Shown: positions 17,561 through 25,511 of the stretch, piece after piece
Position numbering within the stretch: the first letter of the stretch is position 1
Layout of the letters: every line of letters starts with the position of its first letter
Source: Agromyces seonyuensis
GTDB taxonomy: Bacteria > Actinomycetota > Actinomycetes > Actinomycetales > Microbacteriaceae
Assembly (NCBI RefSeq): GCF_009789225.1
Contig: NZ_WSTA01000026.1
Coordinates: 1-43,466, forward strand
Length of the DNA stretch: 43,466 bases
Direction of reading: 5' to 3'
Notes under the pieces: model-generated
The model's database searches: none
What the model was told of the DNA's origin: nothing
What the model saw: only the letters and a program-made list of their open reading frames with translations
Made by a program: the position numbers and the translations under genes

Positions 17561-18451
17561 CTATCGTCGGTCGAGGATCTCGTCCTCGAGGTCGGCGTCG
17601 GCGTCGCGTCGCTTCATCGCCTTCGGCGTGGAGCGGAGCGAGCGCGACGCACCGCGGCCGGCGAGCGGATCGACGAGCACCGTGCCGGTCGGTTCGCCCG
17701 ACTCGGCCGCGAGCTCTTCGGCCAGGAGCCGCTCGCGGCGCGCGAACCACCAGATCGCCACGAAGCCCATGATCGCGTAGACGAACCACTGCAGCGCGTA
17801 CGAGAGGTGGGGGCCTTCGTTGCGTTCCGGCCGGGGGAGCGCGAGGGGTGCGTCCGCGGACGCGTCGTCGGCGTCGGTGTGCACGAGGATGCCGTAGGCG
17901 GCCGTGTACGACGGGTCGGCGAAGCGCGAGGCCGCATCCTGGAGGTCGACGCTCGCGAGCGTCCGGTCGGTGCCGGAGCGGCCGCTGATGGCGCCCTCGT
18001 CGGCTTTCAGCCGTGCGGCGATGGTGACCGTGCCGGCAGGGGGATCGGGGATGACGCCGAGCACGCCGGACTCGTCGCGCGGGATCCACCCGCGGTCGAC
18101 GAAGAAGACCGTGCCGTCGCTCGTGCGGAAGGGCGTGATGACCTCGTAGCCGACGGTGCCGCTGAGGGGACGGTTGCGCACCGCGAGCTGCTCGTCGGCG
18201 AGGTACTGCCCGGTCAGCTCGACCGGCAGCCACTTGGACGCCACGTCGAATGCCGCGGGGTCGGGCAGCACCTCGTCGACCGGCACGGGGTCGTGGTCGT
18301 AGTTCGCGTCGATCCGCGCGATCTCGGTGAGGGCTTCGACGCGGCGGTTGACCTGCCAGACGCCGAGGAAGCAGCAGGCGATGGCGAACACGACGACCGC
18401 GGCGAGCCACGGCAGCCAGCGGCGCGAGAAGACGGCGCGCACGTCGTCCAT
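17561..18451 (-). CDS. SURF1-family cytochrome oxidase assembly protein
   Basis: A 296-residue SURF1 protein, needed for haem a insertion/assembly of aa3-type cytochrome c oxidase. It has the expected two membrane helices at the ends: N-terminal (about residues 11-33, ending in the signature FLGVWQVNRR) and C-terminal (LSYALQWFVYAIMGFVAIWW), with an extracytoplasmic domain between them containing the DRGWIPRD signature. A basic cytoplasmic tail of about 60 residues follows. The ATG at 18451 has GGAGGT 4 bp upstream and overlaps the stop of the preceding small gene by one base (TGATG), so translation is coupled. Confidence 0.93.
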   Translation of the reverse strand: MDDVRAVFSRRWLPWLAAVVVFAIACCFLGVWQVNRRVEALTEIARIDANYDHDPVPVDEVLPDPAAFDVASKWLPVELTGQYLADEQLAVRNRPLSGTVGYEVITPFRTSDGTVFFVDRGWIPRDESGVLGVIPDPPAGTVTIAARLKADEGAISGRSGTDRTLASVDLQDAASRFADPSYTAAYGILVHTDADDASADAPLALPRPERNEGPHLSYALQWFVYAIMGFVAIWWFARRERLLAEELAAESGEPTGTVLVDPLAGRGASRSLRSTPKAMKRRDADADLEDEILDRR

Positions 18452-18681
18452 CAGACCTCCTCCGCTTCCGCTTCGAGTGCCTGGGCCGACACGGGGAACC
18501 CGCGGCTCGAGAGGAATCCCGTCAGGAACTCCAGGTGCTCCCCGCACGCGAGCCAGGTCTTCGTGCGGCCGTCGGTGTGGATCTTCGGGTTCGACCAGAC
18601 CACGGCGTGCACCGCGGGCGCCGTGCACCCCGCGCGCGAGCACTGGCGGTAGCCGGGCTCGCCGGAACCGAGGCCGATCAC
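18451..18681 (-). CDS. Small Cys/His protein in SURF1 operon, unknown function
   Basis: A 76-residue protein with a possible metal site: C14-x4-C19, then C46-x2-H49, with two more histidines (H25, H35) between. The acidic C-terminus reads EALEAEAEEV. The GTG start overlaps the stop of the DUF3099 gene by four bases and its own stop overlaps the SURF1 start by one base, so the three are a tightly coupled operon. Homologues of this kind are often found beside SURF1 in Microbacteriaceae, sometimes under misleading names. Role unknown; involvement in cytochrome oxidase metallation is an attractive guess only. Confidence 0.8.
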   Translation of the reverse strand: MIGLGSGEPGYRQCSRAGCTAPAVHAVVWSNPKIHTDGRTKTWLACGEHLEFLTGFLSSRGFPVSAQALEAEAEEV

Positions 18682-19013
18682 CCGTCGCTCCCGTCGGGAC
18701 GGCGCGCGTCGCCGTCCGCGGGCGCGCTCGGAGTCGCATCCTCATCGGGCTCGCCGACGCGACGGATGCCGCCGGGGCGCAGGACCGCGCCGCCGCGGGA
18801 GCCCCGCACGACGTTCGCGCTCACGACGGCGAAGTAGGGCAGGAAGACGGCGCCGAGCACCGGCAGGACCATCCACCAGCCTCGCAGGAACGGGAGCACG
18901 GCGATGCAGGCGACGCGGATGCCCATCATCACCAGGTACTGGATCATGCGTCCCCGTCGCTCCTCGTCGGGCGACGGCGGCAACGACGTGATCGTGCTGC
19001 GCTCGTGTCTCAT
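18678..19013 (-). CDS. DUF3099 membrane protein
   Basis: A 111-residue DUF3099 protein. After a short polar N-terminus come two hydrophobic segments (RMIQYLVMMGIRVACIAVLP and WWMVLPVLGAVFLPYFAVV) with the family end motif AVVSANVVRG, then a disordered, acidic tail of about 35 residues. Function unknown across the family. It is the first gene of the operon with the Cys/His protein and SURF1, and is divergent from fabG; TAGGCT about 30 bp upstream of the ATG is a possible -10. Confidence 0.88.
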   Translation of the reverse strand: MRHERSTITSLPPSPDEERRGRMIQYLVMMGIRVACIAVLPFLRGWWMVLPVLGAVFLPYFAVVSANVVRGSRGGAVLRPGGIRRVGEPDEDATPSAPADGDARRPDGSDG

Positions 19014-19130
19014 GCTGCTGCCGGGTTCCTCGCGGCTCCTCCCGGCTCCAGCCTACGTCGCCGCAGGCTGAGCGGACGCCCGGGGAGCCGGGCGGCTCGA
19101 CGGGCCGGGCGGCGGGCATACGGCCGCCTC

Positions 19131-19136
19131 TACACT
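19131..19136 (+). promoter_or_regulatory. -10 element of fabG
   Basis: TACACT, four of six consensus bases, 52 bp before the fabG ATG; the leader ends with ACGGAG as ribosome site. Confidence 0.5.
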
Positions 19137-19187
19137 GGGACGCGGCCCGCCGCAGGGCCGAGATCGAACCCGAAACGGAGCCACCGC

Positions 19188-19898
19188 ATGACCCAGCCCC
19201 GCACCGTCCTCGTCACGGGAGGCAACCGCGGCATCGGCCGCGCGATCGCCGCCGAGTTCGTCCGCCAGGGCCACCGCGTCGCCGTGACCGCCCGTTCCGG
19301 CGAGGGCCCCGAAGGCACGCTCACGGTCCGCGCCGACGTCACGGACGCCGCGAGCGTCGACGCCGCGTTCACCGCGATCGAGGCCGAACTCGGCCCCGTC
19401 GAGGTCGTCGTCGCGAACGCCGGCATCACGCGCGACATGCTCCTGCTGCGCATGAGCGAGGACGACTTCGAGCAGGTGATCGACACCAACCTCACCGGCG
19501 CCTTCCGCGTCGTCAAGCGGGCCTCGAAGGGGATGCTGCGCGCCAAGTTCGGCCGCATCGTGCTGATCTCCAGCGTCGTCGGCCTCTACGGCGGCGCCGG
19601 CCAGGTCAACTACTCCGCGTCGAAGGCCGGGCTCGTCGGCATGGCGCGGTCGCTCACGCGCGAGCTCGGCTCCCGCGGGATCACCGCGAACGTCGTCGCT
19701 CCCGGCTTCATCGAGACCGACATGACCGACGAACTGCCCGCCGAACAGCAGGCCGACTACAAGAAGGCCATCCCGGCCGGCCGCTTCGCGACCCCGGACG
19801 AGGTCGCCCGGGTCGTCGCGTGGCTCGCCGGCGACGACGCCGCCTACATCTCCGGCGCGGTCATCCCCGTCGACGGCGGCCTCGGCATGGGCCACTGA
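19188..19898 (+). CDS. fabG: 3-oxoacyl-ACP reductase (FabG-type SDR)
   Basis: A 236-residue short-chain dehydrogenase that reduces 3-oxoacyl-ACP with NADPH in fatty-acid elongation. It has the cofactor motif TGGNRGIG (residues about 10-17), NAGIT, the catalytic serine in ISSVVG and the YSASKAG motif with catalytic Tyr and Lys, and the FabG-type C-terminus SGAVIPVDGGLGMGH. The closest family pattern is the mycobacterial FabG1/MabA branch; no enoyl reductase gene (inhA/fabI) follows here. ATG with GGAG upstream. Flanked by a divergent DUF3099 operon and a terminator. Confidence 0.93.
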   Translation: MTQPRTVLVTGGNRGIGRAIAAEFVRQGHRVAVTARSGEGPEGTLTVRADVTDAASVDAAFTAIEAELGPVEVVVANAGITRDMLLLRMSEDDFEQVIDTNLTGAFRVVKRASKGMLRAKFGRIVLISSVVGLYGGAGQVNYSASKAGLVGMARSLTRELGSRGITANVVAPGFIETDMTDELPAEQQADYKKAIPAGRFATPDEVARVVAWLAGDDAAYISGAVIPVDGGLGMGH

Positions 19899-19913
19899 GC
19901 CGCCTGCACGAAT

Positions 19914-19950
19914 CGACGACGGCCGCCCCGGATCGGGGCGGCCGTCGTCG
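19914..19950. terminator. Terminator between fabG and serB
   Basis: A 17-bp perfect stem CGACGACGGCCGCCCCG/CGGGGCGGCCGTCGTCG with a 3-nt loop. Serves both convergent genes. Confidence 0.82.
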
Positions 19951-19962
19951 TGTCGTGTCGGG

Positions 19963-20628
19963 TCACGCGGCGGGCGGGAGCCCCAGCAGCGGCAGCACCT
20001 GCGCGAGGTCGCGGTCGGCGATCACGACGTCGGCCCGCTCGCGCACGAGCGGCTTCGCGCAGAAGGCGACGCCGAGCGCAGCCCGCTCGAGCATCCTGAG
20101 GTCGTTGGCGCCGTCGCCCACGGCCACCGTGCGTTCGATCGGGATGCCCGATGCGGCCGCCCATTCCTCGAGGGCCGTGCGCTTCGCCTCCGCATCGATG
20201 ATCGGGCCGTCGACGGCGCCGGTGAGCGCGCCGTCGGCCGTGCCGAGCCGGTTGGCCCGGCAGTAGTCGAGACCGAGGCGTTCGGCGACGGGGTCGAGCA
20301 GTTCGTGGAAGCCGCCGGAGACGACGCCGACGGCCCCGCCCGCGGCCTGGACCGCGGCCACGAGCGCTGACGCGCCCTGCGTCGGCGTCATCTGCGAACG
20401 AGCCCGGTCGAGCACCTCGAGGGGGGTGCCGGCGAGCGTCGCGACGCGCTCCACGAGGCTCTCGGCGAAGTCGAGCTCGCCGCGCATGGCTCGCTCGGTG
20501 ACGCGGGCGACGAGTTCCAGGCTGCCCGCCTCGGCGGCGAGCAGCTCGATCGCCTCCTGGTCGATGAGCGTGGAGTCGGCATCGAGCACGACGAGGAACC
20601 GCGGGCCCCCGGGCGCCGCTGTGCTCAC
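19963..20628 (-). CDS. serB: Phosphoserine phosphatase
   Basis: A 221-residue HAD-superfamily phosphatase for the last step of serine synthesis. Nucleophile and acid/base are D16 and D18 in VVLDADSTL; also seen are the [10 protein letters not shown] cap start, [12 protein letters not shown], and the loop IV motif [15 protein letters not shown]. Compared with mycobacterial SerB it lacks the N-terminal ACT regulatory domains, so it is the short form. The start is GTG at 20628, overlapping the glgC stop by four bases (GTGA), so it is translated from the glgC message. Confidence 0.92.
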   Translation of the reverse strand: MSTAAPGGPRFLVVLDADSTLIDQEAIELLAAEAGSLELVARVTERAMRGELDFAESLVERVATLAGTPLEVLDRARSQMTPTQGASALVAAVQAAGGAVGVVSGGFHELLDPVAERLGLDYCRANRLGTADGALTGAVDGPIIDAEAKRTALEEWAAASGIPIERTVAVGDGANDLRMLERAALGVAFCAKPLVRERADVVIADRDLAQVLPLLGLPPAA

Positions 20629-21902
20629 GCCTGGGCCGCCGGCTCGGGCTCGGCGGGCTGGGCGGCCCGCACGCGCGACCCCTTGCCGACCACGGTGATG
20701 CCGGACTCCGTGACCATGTACCCGCGCGCGAGGTCCGCCGCGCGGTCGACGCCGATCTCGGCGCCCGCCTCGACGACGACCTCCTTGTCGAGGACCGCCC
20801 GGTGCACGGTCGCGCCGGCCTCGATGCGCGCACGGTCGAACAGGATGGAGTCGACGACCTTCGCGCCGGAGCCGATCGTCGACCAGGGGCCGACGACGCT
20901 GCGCTCGACGTGCGCGCCCGACACGACGGTGCCGAGCGAGACGATCGAATCGATGACCGTGCCGAGCGCTCCCTTCGCGTCGCGCGTGAACTTCGCGGGC
21001 GGCGAGTTGACCTGCTGGTTGTAGATGGGCCACTCGCGGTTGTACAGATTGAAGACGGGCAGCACCGAGATGAGGTCCTGGTGCGCGTCGAAGAACGAGT
21101 CGATCGTCCCCACGTCGCGCCAGTAGTAGCGGTCCCGGTCGGTCGAGCCCGGCACGATGTTGCGCTTGAGGTCGTAGACGCCGGCGGCGCCCTGCGCGAC
21201 GAAGGCCGGGATGATGTCGCCGCCCATGTCGTGGCCCGAGTCGGTGCGCTCGCCGTCGCGCAGCACCGCGTCGATGAGCGCGGAGGCCGTGAAGACGTAG
21301 TTGCCCATCGACGCGAAGACCTCGCCGGGGGAGTCGGCGAGTCCTTGCGGGTTCGTGGGCTTCTCGAGGAAGCGGGCGATGCGCTCGGGCCGGGCCGGGT
21401 CGACCTCGATGACGCCGAATTGATCGGCGAGCCCGATCGGCTGGCGGATGGCCGCGACCGTGGCCTCGGCACCGGAGGCGATGTGCGCCTCGAGCATCTG
21501 GTCGAAGTCCATCCGGTACACGTGGTCGGCGCCGACGACGACGATGTAGTCGGGCTGCTCGTCGTAGATGAGGTTGAGCGACTGCAGGATCGCATCGGCG
21601 GAGCCCGAGAACCAGCGCTTGCCGAGACGCTGCTGGGCGGGCACCGAGGCGACGTACGAGCCGAGCAGGCCGCTCATGCGCCAGGTCTGGGAGACGTGGC
21701 GGTCGAGCGAGTGCGACTTGTACTGGGTCAGGACGACGATCTGGCGCAGGCCCGAATTGATGAGATTCGAGAGCGCGAAATCGATGAGCCGGTACTGGCC
21801 GCCGAAGGGGACCGCGGGCTTCGCCCGGTCCTCCGTGAGCGGCATGAGTCGCTTTCCCTCGCCACCGGCGAGGACGATTCCGAAGACTTTGCGCGGCGCC
21901 AT
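20625..21902 (-). CDS. glgC: Glucose-1-phosphate adenylyltransferase
   Basis: A 425-residue ADP-glucose pyrophosphorylase, which makes ADP-glucose for glycogen. The N-terminal nucleotidyltransferase domain carries [33 protein letters not shown], and [11 protein letters not shown]; the C-terminal left-handed beta helix follows ([27 protein letters not shown]). The start MAPRKVFG at 21902 fits the family. TACGCT lies exactly 12 bp upstream and no Shine-Dalgarno is seen, so the mRNA is probably leaderless. It is divergent from glgA, and its stop overlaps the serB start. Confidence 0.95.
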   Translation of the reverse strand: MAPRKVFGIVLAGGEGKRLMPLTEDRAKPAVPFGGQYRLIDFALSNLINSGLRQIVVLTQYKSHSLDRHVSQTWRMSGLLGSYVASVPAQQRLGKRWFSGSADAILQSLNLIYDEQPDYIVVVGADHVYRMDFDQMLEAHIASGAEATVAAIRQPIGLADQFGVIEVDPARPERIARFLEKPTNPQGLADSPGEVFASMGNYVFTASALIDAVLRDGERTDSGHDMGGDIIPAFVAQGAAGVYDLKRNIVPGSTDRDRYYWRDVGTIDSFFDAHQDLISVLPVFNLYNREWPIYNQQVNSPPAKFTRDAKGALGTVIDSIVSLGTVVSGAHVERSVVGPWSTIGSGAKVVDSILFDRARIEAGATVHRAVLDKEVVVEAGAEIGVDRAADLARGYMVTESGITVVGKGSRVRAAQPAEPEPAAQA

Positions 21903-21908
21903 GCGGAC

Positions 21909-21978
21909 AGCGTAGCGACCGCGGATGCTCCGCTGCCGACGACTTCGAAACACGACGTGAACTGCGCTGCGCTAGCGT
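21909..21978. promoter_or_regulatory. Back-to-back leaderless promoters, glgC and glgA
   Basis: Minus-strand TACGCT (21914-21909) begins 12 bp before the glgC ATG and plus-strand TAGCGT (21973-21978) begins 12 bp before the glgA ATG. The start codons are only 82 bp apart, so one regulator bound between could govern both. Confidence 0.6.
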
Positions 21979-21984
21979 GTCGCC

Positions 21985-23181
21985 ATGCGCGTCGACGTCC
22001 TCACCCGAGAGTATCCGCCGGAGGTCTACGGGGGTGCCGGCGTGCACGTCGCCGAGCTCGTCCGGGCCCTCCGAACCGACCTCGACGTGGTCGTGCGCTG
22101 TTTCGGCGCACCCCGATCCGAAGCCGGCACCGTCGCGTACGCCGCGCCCGCCGAGCTGGCCGACGCCAACGCGGCGCTCGCGACGATGGGCACCGACCTC
22201 CTGATGGCGCGCGACGCGATCGGCGCCGATCTCGTGCACTCGCACACCTGGTACGCGAACTTCGCGGGCCGCGTCGCCTCGCAGCTCCACGGCATCCCGC
22301 ACATCGCGACGGCGCACTCGCTCGAACCGCTGCGTCCCTGGAAGGCCGAGCAGCTCGGCGGCGGCTACCGGCTCTCGTCGTGGATCGAGCGCGACGCGCT
22401 CGTCGGCGCCGACGCCGTCGTGGCGGTGAGCGACGGGATGCGCCGCGACCTCCTGCGCGCCTACCCCGACCTCGACCCGGCGCGCGTCGAGGTCGTCTAC
22501 AACGGCATCGATCCGGAGGACTGGCAGCCCGTCGACGATCCCGACCTGGTGCGTTCGCTCGGCGTCGACCCCGATCGGCCGTCCGTCGTCTTCGTCGGAC
22601 GCATCACCCGGCAGAAGGGCCTGCCCTATCTGCTCCGCGCCGCGGCGCTGCTCGATCCGGCCGTGCAGCTCGTGCTCTGCGCCGGCGCAGCCGACACCCC
22701 GGAGATCCTCGCCGAGGTCGAGGGGCTCGTCGCGGGGCTCCGCGAGCATCGCGACGGCGTCGTCTGGATCGACCGGCACCTGCCCCGGCGCGAGCTCTCG
22801 GCGCTGCTCACGTCCGCGACGACGTTCGTGTGCCCCTCGATCTACGAGCCCCTCGGCATCGTGAACCTCGAGGCCATGGCGTGCGGCGCCCCGGTGGTCG
22901 GCACGGGCACGGGCGGCATCCCCGAAGTCGTCCTCGACGGCGTCACGGGCGTCATCGTGCCCATCGAGCAGTTGCAGGACGGGACGGGCACCCCGCTGGA
23001 CCCGGACCGCTTCGTGGCCGATCTGGCCGAGGCGATCTCGCAGGTCGTCGCCGATCCCGAGCGCGCCCGCGCCATGGGCGCGGCCGGTCGCACCCGCGCC
23101 GTCCGCGACTTCTCGTGGACGACGATCGGCGAGCGCACGCGCGACCTCTACGAGCGCGTGCTCGCCGCGCCGCGTCGATGA
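21985..23181 (+). CDS. glgA: Actinobacterial glycogen synthase (GT4)
   Basis: A 398-residue GT4 glycosyltransferase with a GT-B fold, of the actinobacterial GlgA/GlgM type. The N-terminus MRVDVLTREYPPEVYGGAGVHV contains the ADP-glucose-binding region; also seen are HSHTWYAN, TAHSLEPLRPWK, VVYNGID and the C-terminal E-x7-E motif in CPSIYEPLGIVNLEAMACG. In mycobacteria the homologue (GlgM) makes maltose-1-phosphate from ADP-glucose and glucose-1-phosphate, so this enzyme may feed glycogen or the GlgE pathway. Start at 21985 is leaderless, paired with divergent glgC. Confidence 0.92.
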   Translation: MRVDVLTREYPPEVYGGAGVHVAELVRALRTDLDVVVRCFGAPRSEAGTVAYAAPAELADANAALATMGTDLLMARDAIGADLVHSHTWYANFAGRVASQLHGIPHIATAHSLEPLRPWKAEQLGGGYRLSSWIERDALVGADAVVAVSDGMRRDLLRAYPDLDPARVEVVYNGIDPEDWQPVDDPDLVRSLGVDPDRPSVVFVGRITRQKGLPYLLRAAALLDPAVQLVLCAGAADTPEILAEVEGLVAGLREHRDGVVWIDRHLPRRELSALLTSATTFVCPSIYEPLGIVNLEAMACGAPVVGTGTGGIPEVVLDGVTGVIVPIEQLQDGTGTPLDPDRFVADLAEAISQVVADPERARAMGAAGRTRAVRDFSWTTIGERTRDLYERVLAAPRR

Positions 23182-23257
23182 CGGCGCGCCGCATCGCCGA
23201 CCGTTCCCGCATCCCGAACGCTCGTCGGGCGTTGCCTGAACGTCCAGTCCGGACGGA

Positions 23258-23263
23258 TAGCAT
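23258..23263 (+). promoter_or_regulatory. -10 element of orphan ABC ATPase gene
   Basis: TAGCAT begins 13 bp before the ATG at 23271, implying a leaderless start there rather than at the in-frame ATG 23262, which overlaps the hexamer. Confidence 0.5.
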
Positions 23264-23270
23264 GGTGAGC

Positions 23271-24059
23271 ATGGCGAGTACCGTGCTGCAGTTCGACGAC
23301 GTGTCCGTGGTCCGAGACGGATCGACGATCCTCGACTCGATCGACTGGACGGTGACGGACGACCAGCGCTGGGCCGTGCTCGGACCGAACGGGGCGGGCA
23401 AGACGACGCTCCTGCAGATGGCCGCCGCCGCGATGCACCCGAGCAGCGGCACCGTGCACGTGCTCGGCGAGCAGCTCGGCAAGGTCGACGTCTTCGAACT
23501 GCGCCCGATGATCGGCTTCGCCTCGACGACCATGGCCCGTCGCATCCCGGCCAACGAGACCGTGCTCGACTCGGTCCTCACCGCCGCGTACTCGGTCACC
23601 GGCCGCTGGCGCGAGGAGTACGAGACCATCGACGAGCGTCGCGCCAACCGGGTGCTCTCGGAGTGGGGCCTCGAGGGCTTCGCCGACCGCCGGTTCGGCA
23701 GCCTGAGCGACGGCGAGCAGAAGCGCGTCCAGATCGCCCGAGCGGTCATGACCGACCCGGAGCTCCTGCTCCTCGACGAGCCGGCTGCGAGCCTCGACCT
23801 CGGCGCCCGCGAAGAGCTCGTCGGCCTCCTGGGCGGCTACGCGGCCTCGCAGGCTTCCCCGGCGATCGTCATGGTCACCCACCACGTCGAGGAGATCCCG
23901 ACGGGCTTCACGCACGCGCTGCTGCTCGCCGCGGGCAAGATCGTCGCGGCCGGCCCGTTCGCCGAGGCGCTCACGTCAGAGACGCTCACCGAGACCTTCG
24001 GACTGCCGATCGAGCTCACGGAGCAGAACGGGCGCTTCTCCGCGCGCGCCACGCGCTGA
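23271..24059 (+). CDS. Orphan ABC transporter ATPase (YlmA/ModF-like)
   Basis: A 262-residue single ATP-binding cassette: Walker A GPNGAGKTT (about residues 36-44), signature LSDGEQKR, Walker B LLLLDEPAASLDLG, H-loop VTHHVEEIP. The signature uses D in place of the usual second G, as in YlmA- and ModF-type ATPases. No permease or binding protein gene is nearby, so its partner is elsewhere or it is not a transporter subunit. The ATG at 23271 fits a leaderless transcript. It follows glgA by 89 bp with its own promoter. Confidence 0.9.
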   Translation: MASTVLQFDDVSVVRDGSTILDSIDWTVTDDQRWAVLGPNGAGKTTLLQMAAAAMHPSSGTVHVLGEQLGKVDVFELRPMIGFASTTMARRIPANETVLDSVLTAAYSVTGRWREEYETIDERRANRVLSEWGLEGFADRRFGSLSDGEQKRVQIARAVMTDPELLLLDEPAASLDLGAREELVGLLGGYAASQASPAIVMVTHHVEEIPTGFTHALLLAAGKIVAAGPFAEALTSETLTETFGLPIELTEQNGRFSARATR

Positions 24060-24103
24060 GCCACGCCGATCGAACGCACTTCCTGCCTTTCGGGCGGATC
24101 TGC

Positions 24104-24242
24104 TAAGATCGTTTGTCGGCCCCCGGGCCGTTCATGCTTTCGCGCGCGAAGAGCCGTGCCTGCCAGACTTCGGTCAAGGGGCGCTGTGCTGGCGAGGCGA
24201 ATCCGTACATTTCCCGATCCACGACAGCACTCAGGAGTCTCC
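24104..24242 (+). promoter_or_regulatory. Promoter and structured 5' leader of L31B gene
   Basis: TAAGAT (24104-24109) is a good -10, giving a leader of about 125 nt, long for this region. Within it GCCTGCCAG (24158-24166) pairs with CTGGCGAGGC (24189-24198, one bulge), and GTGCTG (24186-24191), which shares bases with that stem, can instead pair with CAGCAC (24225-24230) immediately before the AGGAG ribosome site. Two exclusive folds of this kind suggest autoregulation by the ribosomal protein. No Zur-like box was recognised. Confidence 0.5.
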
Positions 24243-24494
24243 ATGAAGACCGACATCCACCCCGCCTACGAAGCCGTCGTCTTCCGCGACCTCGCTTCGG
24301 GCGAGACGTTCCTGACGCGTTCGACGGTGTCCAGCGACAAGACCATCGAGCTCGACGGCGTCACCTACCCCGTCATCGACGTCGAGATCTCCTCGGCCTC
24401 GCACCCGTTCTACACGGGCAAGCAGCGCATCCTCGACTCGGCCGGCCGCGTCGAGAAGTTCAACCAGCGCTTCAAGGGCTTCGGCTCCAAGTAA
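24243..24494 (+). CDS. rpmE2: 50S ribosomal protein L31 type B
   Basis: An 83-residue bL31, type [28 protein letters not shown], and [14 protein letters not shown] followed by [16 protein letters not shown]. It contains no cysteine, so this is the zinc-independent (C-minus) form. AGGAG lies 5 bp before the ATG. Monocistronic, with a long structured leader and a strong terminator downstream. Confidence 0.97.
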   Translation: MKTDIHPAYEAVVFRDLASGETFLTRSTVSSDKTIELDGVTYPVIDVEISSASHPFYTGKQRILDSAGRVEKFNQRFKGFGSK

Positions 24495-24521
24495 GCCCGC
24501 GCCCCGTCAGGGGAACGATGC

Positions 24522-24554
24522 ACGAAGGCCCCGCCGATTCGGCGGGGCCTTCGT
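24522..24554. terminator. Terminator after L31B
   Basis: A 15-bp stem ACGAAGGCCCCGCCG/CGGCGGGGCCTTCGT with a 3-nt loop. The following 160 bp to the exonuclease stop contains a few GGAGCCG repeats and no gene that I can support. Confidence 0.85.
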
Positions 24555-24715
24555 CGTATCCGGAGCCGTCGCTCCCTCAACGTTCCGCTCGGAGCCGTCG
24601 TGCCGGAGTCGTTGTGCGCGGAGCCGCTCGGGACCGATCCGCTTGCAGGCGGCGGCCGCGGCGGCATCGCGCATCCGCTCGGCGCAGCCTGGTCGGGCGG
24701 ATGCCTCGGCGGGCG

Positions 24716-25435
24716 TCAGCGCACCGGCCAGGTGCCCGAGGTCGTGAACGACGGCTCGGTGCGTCGGCGGAACTGCTGGTAGGACTCGGCCTGCTCACGC
24801 GCCCAGTCGATCTGGCGACGGTGCAGCTCGTCGGCCTCGACCTCGAGGAGCTGCGGGTACCGGTTGCCGATGGCCTGGGCGAGCCGGCCCGCCGCCACGG
24901 CGTCGGCGCCGGCGTCGTGGGCGGACTCGAGCGGGACGCCGTAGTGCTCGGTCGTCGCGGTGAGCGTGCGCTTGCCGCGACGGTAGCGCTCGACGGCCTT
25001 GTCGAGCACGAACGGGTCGATGATCGGGCCCGGCGTCTCGAGCGGCGGGATCGCATAGCGGATCGCCTCGCGGTCGATGACGCTGAAGTCGTAGGCCGCG
25101 TTGTAGGCGACGATCGGCAGTCCGGCCGCGAGCAGGGCGGCGAGCCGGTCGACGATCTCGGCGACGCCGACGTGCGCCGGAAGCCCCTCCGCGCGGGCGC
25201 GCTCGGTGCTGATGCCGTGGACCGCGGCCGCCCCGGCCGGGATCTCGACGCCGGGATCGATGAGCCACTCGTGGCGCTCGACGATCTCGCCGTCGGCGTC
25301 GAGGACGCCGAGGAACGCCGTCACGACGCGCGCGGTCTCGACGTCGACGCCCGTCGTCTCGAGGTCGAAGACCGCGAGCTTGGTCGCCCAGGAGTCGGTC
25401 GTCTCGGTGAAGTCGAAGAGCATCGGATCCGTCAT
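24716..25435 (-). CDS. DEDDh 3'-5' exonuclease (DnaQ-like)
   Basis: A 239-residue exonuclease of the DnaQ superfamily. ExoI is VFDLETTGVD (Asp and Glu metal ligands), ExoII lies in IVAYNAAYDFSVI, ExoIII is HDAGADAVAAGRL, with the histidine of the DEDDh class. The C-terminal 50 residues are polar and helical (LHRRQIDWAREQAESYQQF). It could proofread, trim RNA or act in repair; it is not fused to a polymerase. TACCGT begins 13 bp before the ATG, so the message is likely leaderless, and a partial RecA-NDp-like element (GTGTCGCCG) stands 8 bp upstream of that hexamer. Confidence 0.9.
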   Translation of the reverse strand: MTDPMLFDFTETTDSWATKLAVFDLETTGVDVETARVVTAFLGVLDADGEIVERHEWLIDPGVEIPAGAAAVHGISTERARAEGLPAHVGVAEIVDRLAALLAAGLPIVAYNAAYDFSVIDREAIRYAIPPLETPGPIIDPFVLDKAVERYRRGKRTLTATTEHYGVPLESAHDAGADAVAAGRLAQAIGNRYPQLLEVEADELHRRQIDWAREQAESYQQFRRRTEPSFTTSGTWPVR

Positions 25436-25442
25436 GGCGTCC

Positions 25443-25504
25443 ACGGTACGGGGCACCGGCGACACGGCCGGTCCGACGTGCCGTCCAGGCGCGGCTCGTA
25501 GACT
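25443..25504. promoter_or_regulatory. Divergent leaderless promoters, exonuclease and hydrolase
   Basis: Minus-strand TACCGT (25448-25443) begins 13 bp before the exonuclease ATG and plus-strand TAGACT (25499-25504) begins 13 bp before the hydrolase ATG. Start codons are 77 bp apart. Confidence 0.55.
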
Positions 25505-25511
25505 GTGGGCG

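Noticed and set aside
23262-23264. ATG at 23262 as the start of the orphan ABC ATPase
   Set aside because: It overlaps the predicted -10 TAGCAT; the in-frame ATG at 23271 is at the right distance for a leaderless start.
24555-24715. GGAGCCG repeats after the L31B terminator as a repeat array or small gene
   Set aside because: The units are short, irregularly spaced and GC-rich, and no frame has a convincing start or composition.
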